Below are positions 11,691 to 21,282 of a stretch of DNA of 64,000 nucleotides, one piece after another (the first letter of the stretch is position 1; every line of letters begins with the position of its first letter). The notes below the pieces were generated by a model. That model made no database searches, was not told the DNA's origin, and saw only the letters and a program-made list of their open reading frames with translations. Source of the stretch: Mercenaria mercenaria (lineage: Eukaryota > Mollusca > Bivalvia > Venerida > Veneridae). The stretch spans positions 12,501,001-12,565,000 of the forward strand of contig NC_069371.1 of NCBI RefSeq assembly GCF_021730395.1, in the 5' to 3' direction. Made by a program: the position numbers and the translations under genes.

Positions 11691-12480
11691 TCAATATCGC
11701 ATCATCAAGAAGAGTGTCATGTTTCCTACATTTTCTTGTGTATTTTCTTCTGCATCTGAATCATAAGTTGAATTTTCTAGAGTTTCACCTTGAAAAGCAG
11801 ACATAACATTTTTGTCTTTTTTTGTAAAACTGTCAGGTGTTGTCATATCAGATGAAAAAAATTCTTGCACTGTATCTTCGCAGTCTTTTGTTACATGTGC
11901 AGCCCATTCTTCATCTATTAGCACTGTTGAGTTTTTGTAGAAGTCACTATTTCTCTTAAGCCAGTGCAATGCTACTAAAACACGTAATGGCCGCACATTC
12001 TCTGAAAACGCACAGGATTTGTATGACTATTTCTTTTTCAATTTAACAGCTACTGTAACAGTTACATTTTCATCAAATGGTCTTGGAAGTGCATTTACAA
12101 CAGGTTGAATATCAACAGGAACATTGACAACATTCCCTTTCACAGAATACTGACGACCCCTTGGCAACTCTCTGATCTGCATGAATGGTATACGTAAAGA
12201 AATTAATCTTTCTTCCAATGGATGCAAATGAAGCTCATTCGGTTTTTCAGGCCAACTCATACCATTCTTTACAGATAACTTTGGAACTTTTTTTTTTAAA
12301 AGACTGGTTTTACAAGTTGTACATATCCATTCTAAACCATCAATAGACAATGTCCCAGTCAAAAGCTGTGAATCAATAACACGTTTAATGCTGCTAATAT
12401 TGCAAACACTTTGCTTTAAACCAGGTCTGCTTACAACAAGTGCAGATAAACTGAGGTCCAACTTTTATGCTTTCATGAAA
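11691..12480 (-). pseudogene. Helentron DUF6570-like region
   Basis: The frame 12,461-12,027 contains 'CTTCKTSLLKKKVPKLSVKN' and 'PFMQIRELPRGRQYSVKGN', with 'VVNVPVDIQPVVNALPR' after it. The next frame, 11,996-11,691, starts 'MRPLRVLVALHWLKRNSDFY'. These phrases are strongly conserved just before Rep in many animal Helitrons, in the region annotated as DUF6570, whose role is unknown. The Cys pairs suggest a zinc-binding element shared with the preceding piece ('FICTCCKQTWF'). Confidence 0.85.
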
Positions 12481-13565
12481 TAGTGAGATGCAACTGTCAA
12501 TGTCACTTCCTTGCTTCGTTCGTTTAGCAGCAATTGTCTCAGTTTGCCTAAAATCAGGCTTCTTTCGCTTTTCAGCTTTTCTGGTCTTATCATTAAGTAA
12601 GTATCTTTCTTTTGTCCTAGCATGTGAACGAGATATTAGTTTTGTTATCCTTTCTTTTTCTAGCACATAAGGCTTCATTCTAGCACTTCTTTTTGAGGCT
12701 CTCTGAACAAGGATTTCCTTACTTCTGAACTCTTCATCAGCTCTTGCTTTTTGTTTTGAAGTTTTCTGTATTGCTTTTTCCTTATTTTTGAACTCTACAT
12801 CAACTCTAGCTTTTTGCTTTGAAGTTTTCTGCATTGCTTTTTCCTTATTTTTGAACTCTACATCAACTCTAGCTTTTTGTTTTGAAGTTTTCTGCATTGC
12901 TTTTTCCTTATTTTTGAACTCTACATCAACTCTTGCTTTTTGCTTTGAAGTTTTCTGCATTGCTTTTTCCTTATTTTTGAACTCTTCATCAGCTCTTGCT
13001 TTTTGTTTTGAAGTTTTCTGTATTGCTTTTTCCTTATTTGTGAACTCTACATCAACTCTAGCTTTTTGCTTTGAAGTTTTCTGCATGGCTTTTTCCTTAT
13101 TTTTGAACTCTACATCAACTCTAGCTTTTTGGTTTGATTCTCTTTCTTTGTTTGCGTAACCTAAAGCTCTTGCTTTCTGTTTTGAAGTTTCTGTATTGCT
13201 TTTTCCTTATTTTTGAACTCTTCATCAACTCTTGCTTTTTGCTTTGAAGTTTTCTGCATGGCTTTTTCCTTATTTTTGAACTCTACATCAACTCTAGCTT
13301 TTTGCTTTGAAGTTTTCTGCATTGCTTTTTCCTTATTTTTGAACTCTACATCAACTCTAGCTTTTTGTTTTGATTCTCTTTCTTTGTTTGCGTAACCTAA
13401 AGCTCTTGCTTTCTGTTTTGAAGTTTTCTGCATTTCTTTTTCTTTACTTCTGAAATCTATGTCGGATCTTGCTTTTTGTTTTGAAATTTTCTGCATTGCT
13501 TTTTCTTTATCTTTTAACTGTGTTTCAGTTCTAGCTTTTCTTTTGAAGCTGCTTGGATTTCTCTT
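12394..13565 (-). pseudogene. Helentron Lys-rich repeat region with Cys motif
   Basis: Two frames (13,496-13,161 and 13,086-12,394) carry about a dozen units of a 20-residue repeat close to 'KTSKQKARVDVEFKNKEKAM', that is, a 60-bp tandem DNA repeat. A four-unit block of 240 bp is itself duplicated: the variant unit with 'ALGYANKERES' occurs near 13,140 and 13,385. The repeats are highly charged and probably helical or coiled. They lead into 'GPQFICTCCKQTWFK', a Cys-rich motif typical of Helitron N-termini. The repeat number probably varies between copies of the element. Because 60 is a multiple of three, the opposite strand also stays open; that frame is an artefact. Confidence 0.85.
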
Positions 13566-13753
13566 TCTTTTTCTTTAAACTCTGGATTAGTTCTTTTAGC
13601 TTGTTTAAATTTTTTTAAAGTACTCTTTCCTATCTTTCTTTTTATGTCTTACAACAATCCAATCTTCTTGTTCCCCCGAGTTCTGCATAAGACTGCTTTT
13701 TTGCTTACTCATTTTATGATCTCTTCTTATCTCTTGATCTTCAAAGTATTTTG

Positions 13754-14360
13754 CTAATAGATCTGAGGCATTACTACTTTCACCACTGAGACAGCTAATC
13801 GCAATGGCAAAATTTCATACTGACAAGACAGATCAATCTTCATGCTACTATACATAGCATACATAAAGGTAACAAGATCATCTAGGCAGATAAATGACAT
13901 CAACACACATTTACCATCAGGACTAGACAACCCATCTTTACCATGTGAATGAGAATCAAAAAGCCAGAACAAGTCATCTTTGACAAAAACTGCTGAACAA
14001 ATTGCTCCAATCATCACCAAAACATGTTGTACATTTTGAAATGCTGTATGTAAGACTGGTGTAAAGAAGGTAAAGCAGAACTGCCAAACTGTTCAACAGC
14101 AACTCCTGATATAATGTCTGCCTTTTCAACACAAACAAGCCTTGATAGAACGTTTACTTTATCTGGAATTTCGTCTAGACTCAGCAATCTGTGTCTAAAT
14201 TTTTCAAGACGTTTCAAGGTGTTTTAAAACACTTTTATATATCTGATCACCTGTATTAGCACATCATCTAATAACTCTCTTGATGAAAAATTAGAATACT
14301 GTGCATAAATTAAAGCACACAATGCATTAATAGTACACTGACTTCCTCTTGAATCAACAG
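13754..14360 (-). pseudogene. Helentron papain-like (OTU/herpes-tegument type) cysteine protease, catalytic part
   Basis: The frame around 14,250-14,360 reads 'VDSRGSQCTINALCALIYAQ', with the nucleophile Cys in 'GSQC'. It is preceded, one frame away, by 'IFGSYHQGDVSFF' at about 14,355-14,390. The partner His lies in 'LFWLFDSHSHGKDGLSSPDG' (about 13,890-13,950). This Gln/Cys ... Asp-Ser-His pattern is that of the papain-like proteases found in Helentrons and some large DNA viruses. Whether it belongs to OTU proper or to a tegument-like peptidase family cannot be settled by eye. At least three frame changes break it. Confidence 0.75.
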
Positions 14361-14929
14361 AAAAAACTGACATCACCTTGATGGTAAGAACCAAATATTA
14401 CTGACCTACTACTTTCATTCATAGATTTAACAGCATGAGCATAATACAGAGTTTCATTTTTATTCACTGATGCAACATTTTCTACTGTCATAATGACAGG
14501 ATCTAGTAAAATTTGATCCACATTTTCAACTTTATTTAGTGAACAAATTTCAGGCTCAGAATAAGTCTCATTATCAATCAGAATTTCAGGCTCAGTACAA
14601 GTCTCATTATCAATCAGAATTTCCGGCTCAGTACAAGTCTCATTATCAATCAGAATTTCAGGCTCAGTACAAGTCTCATTATCAATCAGAATTTCAGGCT
14701 CAGTACAAGTCTCATTATCAATAAAAAATTCCAGCTCATTATCAATCTCAATATCAATCAAAAATTCCAGCTCATTATCAATGCACTCAGATGGTCCTTT
14801 ATCAAATAAAGGACTAATGGGGCGGGCTCCACCCCCATCTGAGTTAATCAGGCGCCCATTTTCTCCATCATTCTTCCGAATCACTGCCTTCCTTGCCAGT
14901 GCTCTTCTCCAGTTCTTCCTTCTAGGCAT
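14354..14929 (-). pseudogene. Helentron N-terminus with acidic 12-residue repeats
   Basis: The start, 'MPRRKNWRRALARKAVIRKN', is strongly basic and could be a nuclear-localisation or DNA-binding tail. An acidic region follows with about 4.5 units of 'LIDNETCTEPEI' (36-bp DNA repeat, about 14,555-14,730), flanked by shorter 'IDNELEF' units. The frame then enters the protease ('SVIFGSYHQGDVSFF') and stops. This ATG is the likely start of the element's protein because the sequence beyond it (15,000 upward) has no open frame in phase. Confidence 0.7.
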
Positions 14930-15167
14930 CTCCTACTAGTGTATCACTACAAAATCCAGTCTTGACTATAAAATCCACATTAAATCCACACTATTGTTAT
15001 GCCACACACTATTAATCCACAAGTTTTTCACTTGTCACTATCAATAACACAAATATTTATAGTTTATAGTTTGTTGGAATATAATCCTTGATATAATTCA
15101 TGTAAGCCTAGAAAAGAAAAATATGGTATTTAATGGAATCATAATAAAAATAAACAAGAAAATGCTT

Positions 15168-16420
15168 TTGTAAAAAAGCGCATGTCTCCCCCAATGCAAA
15201 GTCCTATAGGCAAGAAGTCAATAGGGGTCAGGAGCGAAAGTCAAAGAGACACTGATGGTTGGCTGCAATAGGGATCATCTACTTGGCATGTCCAGTCATC
15301 CCGCTAAATTTCAACACTATTGGCCTAGTGGTTCTCAAGTCACTGTTCAGGCTCCAGTGACCTTGACCTTTGATCAAGTGACCTCAAAATAAATAGGGGT
15401 CATCTACTCTGCATGTCCAATCATCCTATTAAGTTTCAACATTGTAGGTCAAGTGGTTCTCAAGTTATTTCCAAAAAAAGATTTTACATGAACAGGCCAC
15501 TGTGACCTTGACCTTTAATTGACTGACCCCAAAATCAATAGGGGTCATCTACTCTGCATGTTCAATCATCCTATGAAGTTTCAACATTCTGGGTCAAGTG
15601 GTTCTCAAGTTATTGATCGGAACTGGTTATCAATGTTCAGGCCCCTGTGACCTTGACCTTTAACGGAGTGACCCCAAAAACAATAGGGGTCATTTACTCT
15701 GCATGAACAATCATCCTATGAAGTTTCAACATTCTGGGTCGAGAAGTTCTCAAGTTATTGATTGGAAATGGTTTTCCATGTTCAGGCCCCTGTGGCCTTG
15801 ACCTTTAACAGAGTGATCCCAAAATCGTTAGGAGTCATCTACTCTGCATGACCAATCATCCTATGAAGTTTCATCATTCTGGGTCAAGTGGTTCTCAAGT
15901 TACTGACCGGAAATGGTTTTCAATGTTCAGGCCCCTGTGACCTTGACCTTTCACAGAGTGACCCCAAAATCGTTAGGGGTCTTCTACTCTGCATGACCAA
16001 TCATCCTATTAAGTTTCAACATTCTGGGTCAAGTGGTTCTCAAGTTACAGACCAGAAATGGTTTTCAATGTTCAGGCCCCTGTGACCTTGACCTTTAATG
16101 GAGTGACCCCAAAATCGATAGGAGTCATCTACTTTGCATGTACAATCATCCTATGAAGTTTCAACACTCTCGGTGAAGTGGTTCTCTAGTTATTGATCGG
16201 AAATGGTTTTCCATGTTCAGGCCCCTGTGACCTTGACCTTTGAAGGAGTGACCCCAAAAACAATAGGGGTCGTCTACTCCAGCAGCCCTACAACCCTATA
16301 AAGTTTGAAGGTTCTAGGTCAAATGGTTCTCCAGTTATTGCTCGGAAATGAAGTGTGACGTATGTACGGACGGACGGACGGACAGGGCAAAAACAATATG
16401 TCTCCTGGGGGATACATAAC
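15168..16420 (+). repeat. 145-bp satellite element with seven units and a 'ggac' end
   Basis: 'tgaccttgacc' or a one-base variant recurs at 15358, 15503, 15648, 15793 (mutated), 15938, 16083 and 16228, a spacing of exactly 145 bp each time. Each unit also has 'gtcatctactctgcatg', 'aatcatcctat' and 'gaagtttcaacattctgggt'. The array starts after 'atgtctcccccaat' (15,183) and ends in 'cggacggacggacggac' and 'tgtctcctgggggatac'. The ends are therefore partly inverted copies of each other, suggesting a mobile unit rather than a centromeric satellite. Confidence 0.85.
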
Positions 16421-16488
16421 TAGATATAATTGCAAAAACAAATAAACTTTTGACTGATTTACATATGTATTTTTATTATTTTAATTTA

Positions 16489-16626
16489 TTTGTTTTGGGT
16501 TTAATGCCGTTTTTCAACAGTATTTCAGTTATGTAACGGCGGGCAGTTAACCTGACCAGTGTTCCTGGATTCTATACCAGTACTAACCTGTTCTCCGCAA
16601 GTAACTGCCAACTTCCCCACATTATT
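16489..16626 (+). repeat. SINE-like dispersed repeat, copy 1
   Basis: The unit beginning 'ttgttttgggtttaatgcc', with 'gttctccgcaagtaactgcc' later, matches the copy at 35,517-35,740 over its whole length. It is a familiar bivalve dispersed repeat. No pol III boxes are obvious, so calling it a SINE is tentative. Confidence 0.65.
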
Positions 16627-16637
16627 TTAATTATTTT

Positions 16638-16742
16638 AAATATCTAATTAATTATCATTAGCACTTCTATTCTTTAATGTTCTAAAAATTTAAATATCTA
16701 ATTAATTATCATTATCATTTCTATTCTTTAATCTTCTAAAAT
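16638..16742. repeat. 54-bp tandem duplication
   Basis: A unit starting 'aaatatctaattaattatca' at 16,638 is repeated from 16,692 with a few substitutions. Confidence 0.7.
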
Positions 16743-17239
16743 ATTTATAGATAGTTAAAGTAGTATCTGAAAAGGAAATAAAAGCAGACACTGTGATCAG
16801 CCAGGCAGTCAAATTCCAGGAAGAGGTTTTCTCAAACATGGGTGACAGTGATAGCACTTTAATTGTGATACATTTTTAAAAGATTACTATGTTGTAAAAT
16901 AAAAGAAGCAAAAACTTATTGCTTTAAATCTCAGTCATAAAAAGAAAAGTGGACATCAATAGTTTTAACATGTCACCCATGGCACTTCACCTGGTACACT
17001 ACGAAATCTCAAGTACGCATAATTTGATATTATTATAGAACTCCTTGTATAACAGGATGCATCTGAAAAAAAAATAGAAGAAATAAAATGCAATGACAAA
17101 AAGACATCAAAAAGTTGAAAGATCCATTGAAAACTGTGACCTCTAACACATTTGCAGACTTTTGTGCCTATATTAACTCACTTGGCATCTATCAATTACA
17201 TGTAGTCAGGGAAATTAAAGTAAAACAGAGTTGCTAATA
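16743..17239. other. No recognised gene
   Basis: A 10-bp inverted repeat, 'catgggtgac' (16,838) and its complement (16,972), is the only structure seen. No open frame of note. Confidence 0.4.
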
Positions 17240-18418
17240 AATCATATTCTTGGTAGAGGGTCGCACAAGGGCCATTTGTGTGAAATTATTTTAAAATCAG
17301 GCCAGCAGTTTCATACAAGAAGATTTTTAGTTTCCATTATATACATATAGGGAAAAATGACCACTGACCTTAGCGGCCAAGTTTTTTTTGACGAATCAGA
17401 AAAAAAATTAACAGTCTTGGTAGACGGTCACACAAGGATCATTTGTGTGAAATAAAATCGGGTCAATAGTTTCATACAAGAAGATTTTTAAAGTTTCCAC
17501 TATATACATATAGGGAAAAAGTGACCACGTCCTCTAGCGGCCATGTTTTTTGACGAATCAAAATAATTTGAACAGTAAAGGTAGAGAGTCACACAAGGAC
17601 CATTTATGTGAAATTATTTCAAAATCAAGCCAGCTATTTTATTACAATAGATTTTTAAAATTTCCATTATATACATAAAAGTAAAAATGACCACTGACAG
17701 CCATGTTTTTTGACAAATCGGAAAAAACTGAACAATCTTGGTAGACGGTCACAGAAGGACCATTTGGGTGAAATTATTTTAAAATCCGGTCAACAGTTTC
17801 ATACAAGAAGATTTTTAAAGTTTCCACTATAGACATATAGGGAAAATAGACCACGCTCTCTGTCCGCCATGTTTTTTTGAGGAATCGAAATAATTTGAAC
17901 AATCTTGGCAGAGAGTCACACAAGGACCATTTGTGTGAAATTATTTCAAAATCGGGCCAGCAGTTTCATGCAAGAAGATTTTTAAACTTTCCACTATAGA
18001 CATATAGGGAAAGTGACCACCCTCTGGCGACCATGTTTTTGTGACGAATCAAAATAATTTGAACAATCTTGGCAGAGGGTTACATGAAGGGCCATTTGTA
18101 TGAATTATTTCAATTTGGGTCAGTCGTTTAGGAAGAGATGTCATTTAAAGCTTTTCTATTTTTAGCCCTAGCGGCCCCTATGTGCAACCAGGCGGAACCA
18201 TTTGAACAACTTTGTTAGAGGACCATCCAAGGAACATCCAGGCCAAGTTTCATCAACTTCCTCCTAATGGTTTCACAGGAGATGTTGTTTAAAGGAAAGT
18301 GTGGACGGACGGACGGACGACGGACGGACGGACGACGGACGGACGGACGGACGGACGGACGCCGGACAGTGAGCGATCACAATACCTCACCCCGAGCACT
18401 TTGTGCTCAGGTGAGCTA
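17240..18418 (+). mobile_element. Pearl-like element: about 164-bp tandem core and hairpin 3' end
   Basis: Six core units are marked by 'ccatttgtgtgaaatt' or close variants near 17268, 17439, 17600, 17758, 17926 and 18089. A unique 3' flank follows with a 'ggac' microsatellite (18,301-18,362). The end carries the perfect small hairpin 'gagcac'-'ttt'-'gtgctc' (18,394-18,408) and then 'aggtgagctaaaaa'. A core of about 160 bp between unique flanks is the published form of bivalve 'pearl' elements, which have been linked to Helitron-like transposition. The core also carries 'tagggaaaa', 'gaccac' and 'gcggccatgtttttt' in every unit. Confidence 0.75.
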
Positions 18419-19016
18419 AAAAGATCAAACAATTCTTGCCTTCAAACATATTAAACTCGAACAGTTCATCTCTAATTAATTGAACCAATTAAACTTATTA
18501 ATTTCAAAGGTACCCAGTTTAATTTAGTTAATTAAATTTAAGGATGATTTTTTTTATTAAAGGCTCTAACTTTTAACAGTTTGCATAATTATTGTGCCAT
18601 AATTAGCAATTAACCCATTCATGTTTATTTTATTCATATTCTATGTCGTCTGCGTTTTCCAATATCCTTCTTTACCTATATGGTCTGCATAAGGGAAAAC
18701 CCTTCTTTGTGTATGTGGTCTGCAGTCACTCTATCTGTATGTGGTCTGCGTTTTACCCTGTCCCGCAAAATGAGGCGTAATGATGCGTAATTGTAATGAA
18801 TAGGGGAATTGGGCGTAATGTAGATTTATCTTGGTTATTGATCGTTTTAATGGAAGGAAAAAGATTTTATACGACTAAATTATGCATAGAAATCAGGCAA
18901 AGGTATATTCAAAACTAGCAACAAAACATTTACAGCCTATAATTAATCGGCAAATATTATTAATGATTTGATAAAATAGGGATAAGAATGTTAAATAATT
19001 AAGTATATATTCAGGT

Positions 19017-19265
19017 ATTATAATGTTATGTGTTACAGTTAGGAAATTTATCAAAATGTCTAAGTACAAATTAAGAAGTACAGCCATGAAGAAGGACTGT
19101 TTTAAGGCAATGAAAAACTATTTATAAACAATATACTTTCAAGTATTATAATGTTATGTGTTACAGTTAGGAAATTTATCAAAATGTCTAAGTACAAAGA
19201 AGTACAGACATGAAGAAGGACCGTTTTAAGGCAATGCAAAACTATTTATAAACAATATACTTTTA
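19017..19265 (+). repeat. 127-bp tandem duplication of a LINE 3' segment
   Basis: Units at 19,017-19,143 and 19,144-19,265 are nearly identical. Both match the 3' part of the LINE fragment at 20,780-20,880 ('aaatgtctaa', 'tacaaagaagta', 'gaagaagg', 'ttttaaggcaatg'). So two extra copies of the LINE ORF end lie upstream of it in the same orientation. Confidence 0.75.
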
Positions 19266-19559
19266 TTGCGATTTTGTTCATTTCTTTAAAAGTCTTATTC
19301 AGGATCCTTTTCCTAATTCTCTAAATATTTTAGGATATTACCCTCTAAAGGTAACTTTCTTTCATTATTAGAATTTCCATAATTTGCAGCAATTAGCAGG
19401 GAAAGGCAATGTTTTTCCTATGTTTGCACAGTTTTTATACAAATTTAGACATTCCTTCCCCTTTATCTTTTGTATAATAATAAAGAAAAATACTATTTTA
19501 TTTTGAATATAATTTGACATTCAATAAAGTTTTATTTCCTATGTTTAGATATAATGCCA

Positions 19560-19775
19560 TTTAATATCTTTATATTTTCAACGGATACCGCGGTTCAAAT
19601 TCTTAAAAATCATTGTCACATTTGATCAAATCAAAATTAAATCGCATCATGGAGGAATGTTTTTCAAGCAAATGAGGGGACAATAACCTGCTACTACCGT
19701 GTATATCACATGTGTCTTCTTTAATCAACTACCGTGTATGTCACGCGTGTCATATTTGATTGGGAAAAAATGCGT
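19560..19775 (+). repeat. Direct repeat, left copy (LINE 3' flank)
   Basis: About 215 bp, from 'tttatattttcaa' and 'gataccgcgg' to 'catatttgattg', matches 20,940-21,165 with moderate divergence. Both copies contain 'ctaccgtgtatgtcac' with 'cgtgtcat'. The LINE fragment lies between them, so this copy probably represents the 3' tail of an earlier LINE insertion of the same family. Confidence 0.7.
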
Positions 19776-19852
19776 TGGGTTACCTGTGAAATACGATACC
19801 ATGAATGTGTTGATTATGGAAATAATTGCGTGAACCTTTCACATTATTTAGA

Positions 19853-20900
19853 GTAGTGTTTAATATGTATCAAAACATCAAGTCTTGTGTAAAGCTCAAT
19901 AGTACATCCGAATTCTTCACATCCGAAAATGGTGTAAGACAAGGTGAAATACTTAGTCCAATTCTTTTTTTCTCTTTATTTGAATGATCTCCAGACATAT
20001 CTGGAGGAAAACGGTGCCGTAGGTATAGAGCTAGATGATATTTTCAATGATCAAACTTGGCTTAGACTGCTTATCTTACTCTACGCAGACGACACCATTT
20101 TAGTTTCAAATAACGCTGTAGTTTTCAAAATTGCCTTAACTGTTTTAATAATTATTGTAATCAGTGGAAACTTGTTGTGAATCCAAACAAAACAAAAATT
20201 ATCATTTTTGGTGCCAGAAATGTTGCACGTTTTCAATTTTCATTAGGAAATAACGTTATCGAGAAAATCGATAAGTATCATTACCTTGGACTAACTTTCT
20301 CTGCATCAGGATCGTTTCTAAAAGCTCGACAACATGTGAGCCAACAGGCTGAAAAGGCCCTTTATCTCCTCTTTACTAAAACAAATAATGCTGATTTGCC
20401 ACCAGACTTAACCATTAAACTTTTCGACCATACAGTTGCACCAATTTTGACATATGGATCTGAAATATTTGGTTATGAAAACCTTGATTTGTTAGAAAGA
20501 GTTCAAAATAGCTTTCTTAGGAGAATATCATTCTCTCGTAAAAGTACCCCTAAATATATGCTTTATGGAGAATTCGGGAGATATCCCATATATATTGATG
20601 TATATACTAAAATGATATCATTCTGGTCTCGCTTAGTTTTGGGCAAGGAAGACAAGTTATCACACAAAATTTATATCTACATGCTGAATCGTCCCGATTT
20701 AAATTTCAAATGGATTAATAAGATAAGAGAAATTCTCCAGAGCATAGGTAGACCAGATATTTGGCATCAGCAAACAAGGAATTTATAAAAATGTCTAACT
20801 ACAAAGAAGTATCAACAGACACGAAGAAGGGCTGTTTTAAGGCAATGGAAAGTTATTTATAAACAGCATTAATTGCTTTTGCGATTGTGTTAATTTCTTT
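19853..20900 (+). mobile_element. LINE fragment: second half of a reverse transcriptase
   Basis: Reading begins with 'SENGVRQGEILSPILF' (about 19,910-19,970), then 'SLYLNDLQTYLEENGAVGIE', then the catalytic 'LLYADDTILVSNN'. A frame change leads to 'VVNPNKTKIIIFGARNVARF', 'IDKYHYLGLTFSASGSF' and 'PILTYGSEIFGYENLDLLER'. The ORF closes with 'EFGRYPIYIDV' and 'IGRPDIWHQQ'. These are polymerase fingers-palm to thumb and the C-terminal region of an animal non-LTR retrotransposon; the clade is not assigned. The 203-residue frame 20,177-20,788 is the longest intact part. The 5' end (endonuclease, first RT motifs) is missing. 'ANKEFIKMSNYKEVSTDTKK' continues past 20,770 in another frame. Confidence 0.85.
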
Positions 20901-20939
20901 AAAAGTCTTATTCAGGATCATTTTCTATATATTATAAAG

Positions 20940-21165
20940 CCATTAAATGCCTTTATATTTTCAAAAGATACCGCGGATCAAATTCTTAAAAACCATTATC
21001 ATATTTGATTAAATCAAAATTATATGGCACTATCGAGGAATGTTTGTTAATCAAGCGCAGGAACGATAACGTGCTAATACACGTGTATATTACACATGTC
21101 TTCTTTAATCAACTACCGTGTATGTCACACGTGTCATATTTGATTGACAAAAATATGTCGGTTTA
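20940..21165 (+). repeat. Direct repeat, right copy (LINE 3' tail)
   Basis: This is the partner of 19,560-19,775. It follows the LINE ORF and probably is its 3' untranslated tail. Confidence 0.7.
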
Positions 21166-21282
21166 AAACAACACTGAAATTATTAAAAGACCGCACCAAT
21201 TAGGATCTCAATTAACACGAAAGGTATTTTAAGTCAAAATTGTCCTATGTTCAAGAAAATGTTCAAATTATGACTTTCACAT

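Larger units (their letters stand above)
7200..15060 (-). mobile_element. Decayed Helentron (Helitron with cysteine protease and endonuclease)
   Basis: Reading from 14,929 down to 7,330 the coding pieces come in this order: acidic-repeat N-terminus, papain-like cysteine protease, Lys-rich 20-residue repeats, Cys motif with a DUF6570-like region, Rep with HUH and Y2 motifs, linker, PIF1-like helicase, and AP-type endonuclease. Rep plus PIF1-like helicase defines Helitrons. An added C-terminal endonuclease and an OTU-like protease are the marks of the Helentron branch. A perfect hairpin lies just past the 3' coding end, as expected for Helitron termini. The frame is broken at many places, so the copy cannot encode a full protein. 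Exact ends are not resolved; about 15,060 and 7,200 are estimates. Confidence 0.9.

Noticed and set aside
12788-13395. Plus-strand open frames of repeated 'NSTSTLAFCFEVFCIAFSLF'
   Set aside because: They are the opposite strand of the Lys-rich Helentron repeat. The 60-bp unit is a multiple of three, so a frame without stops on one strand repeats itself and can stay open on the other.
14539-14724. Plus-strand frame of 'QAQYKSHYQSEF' repeats
   Set aside because: It is the antisense reading of the 36-bp acidic repeat of the Helentron. The protein context is on the minus strand.
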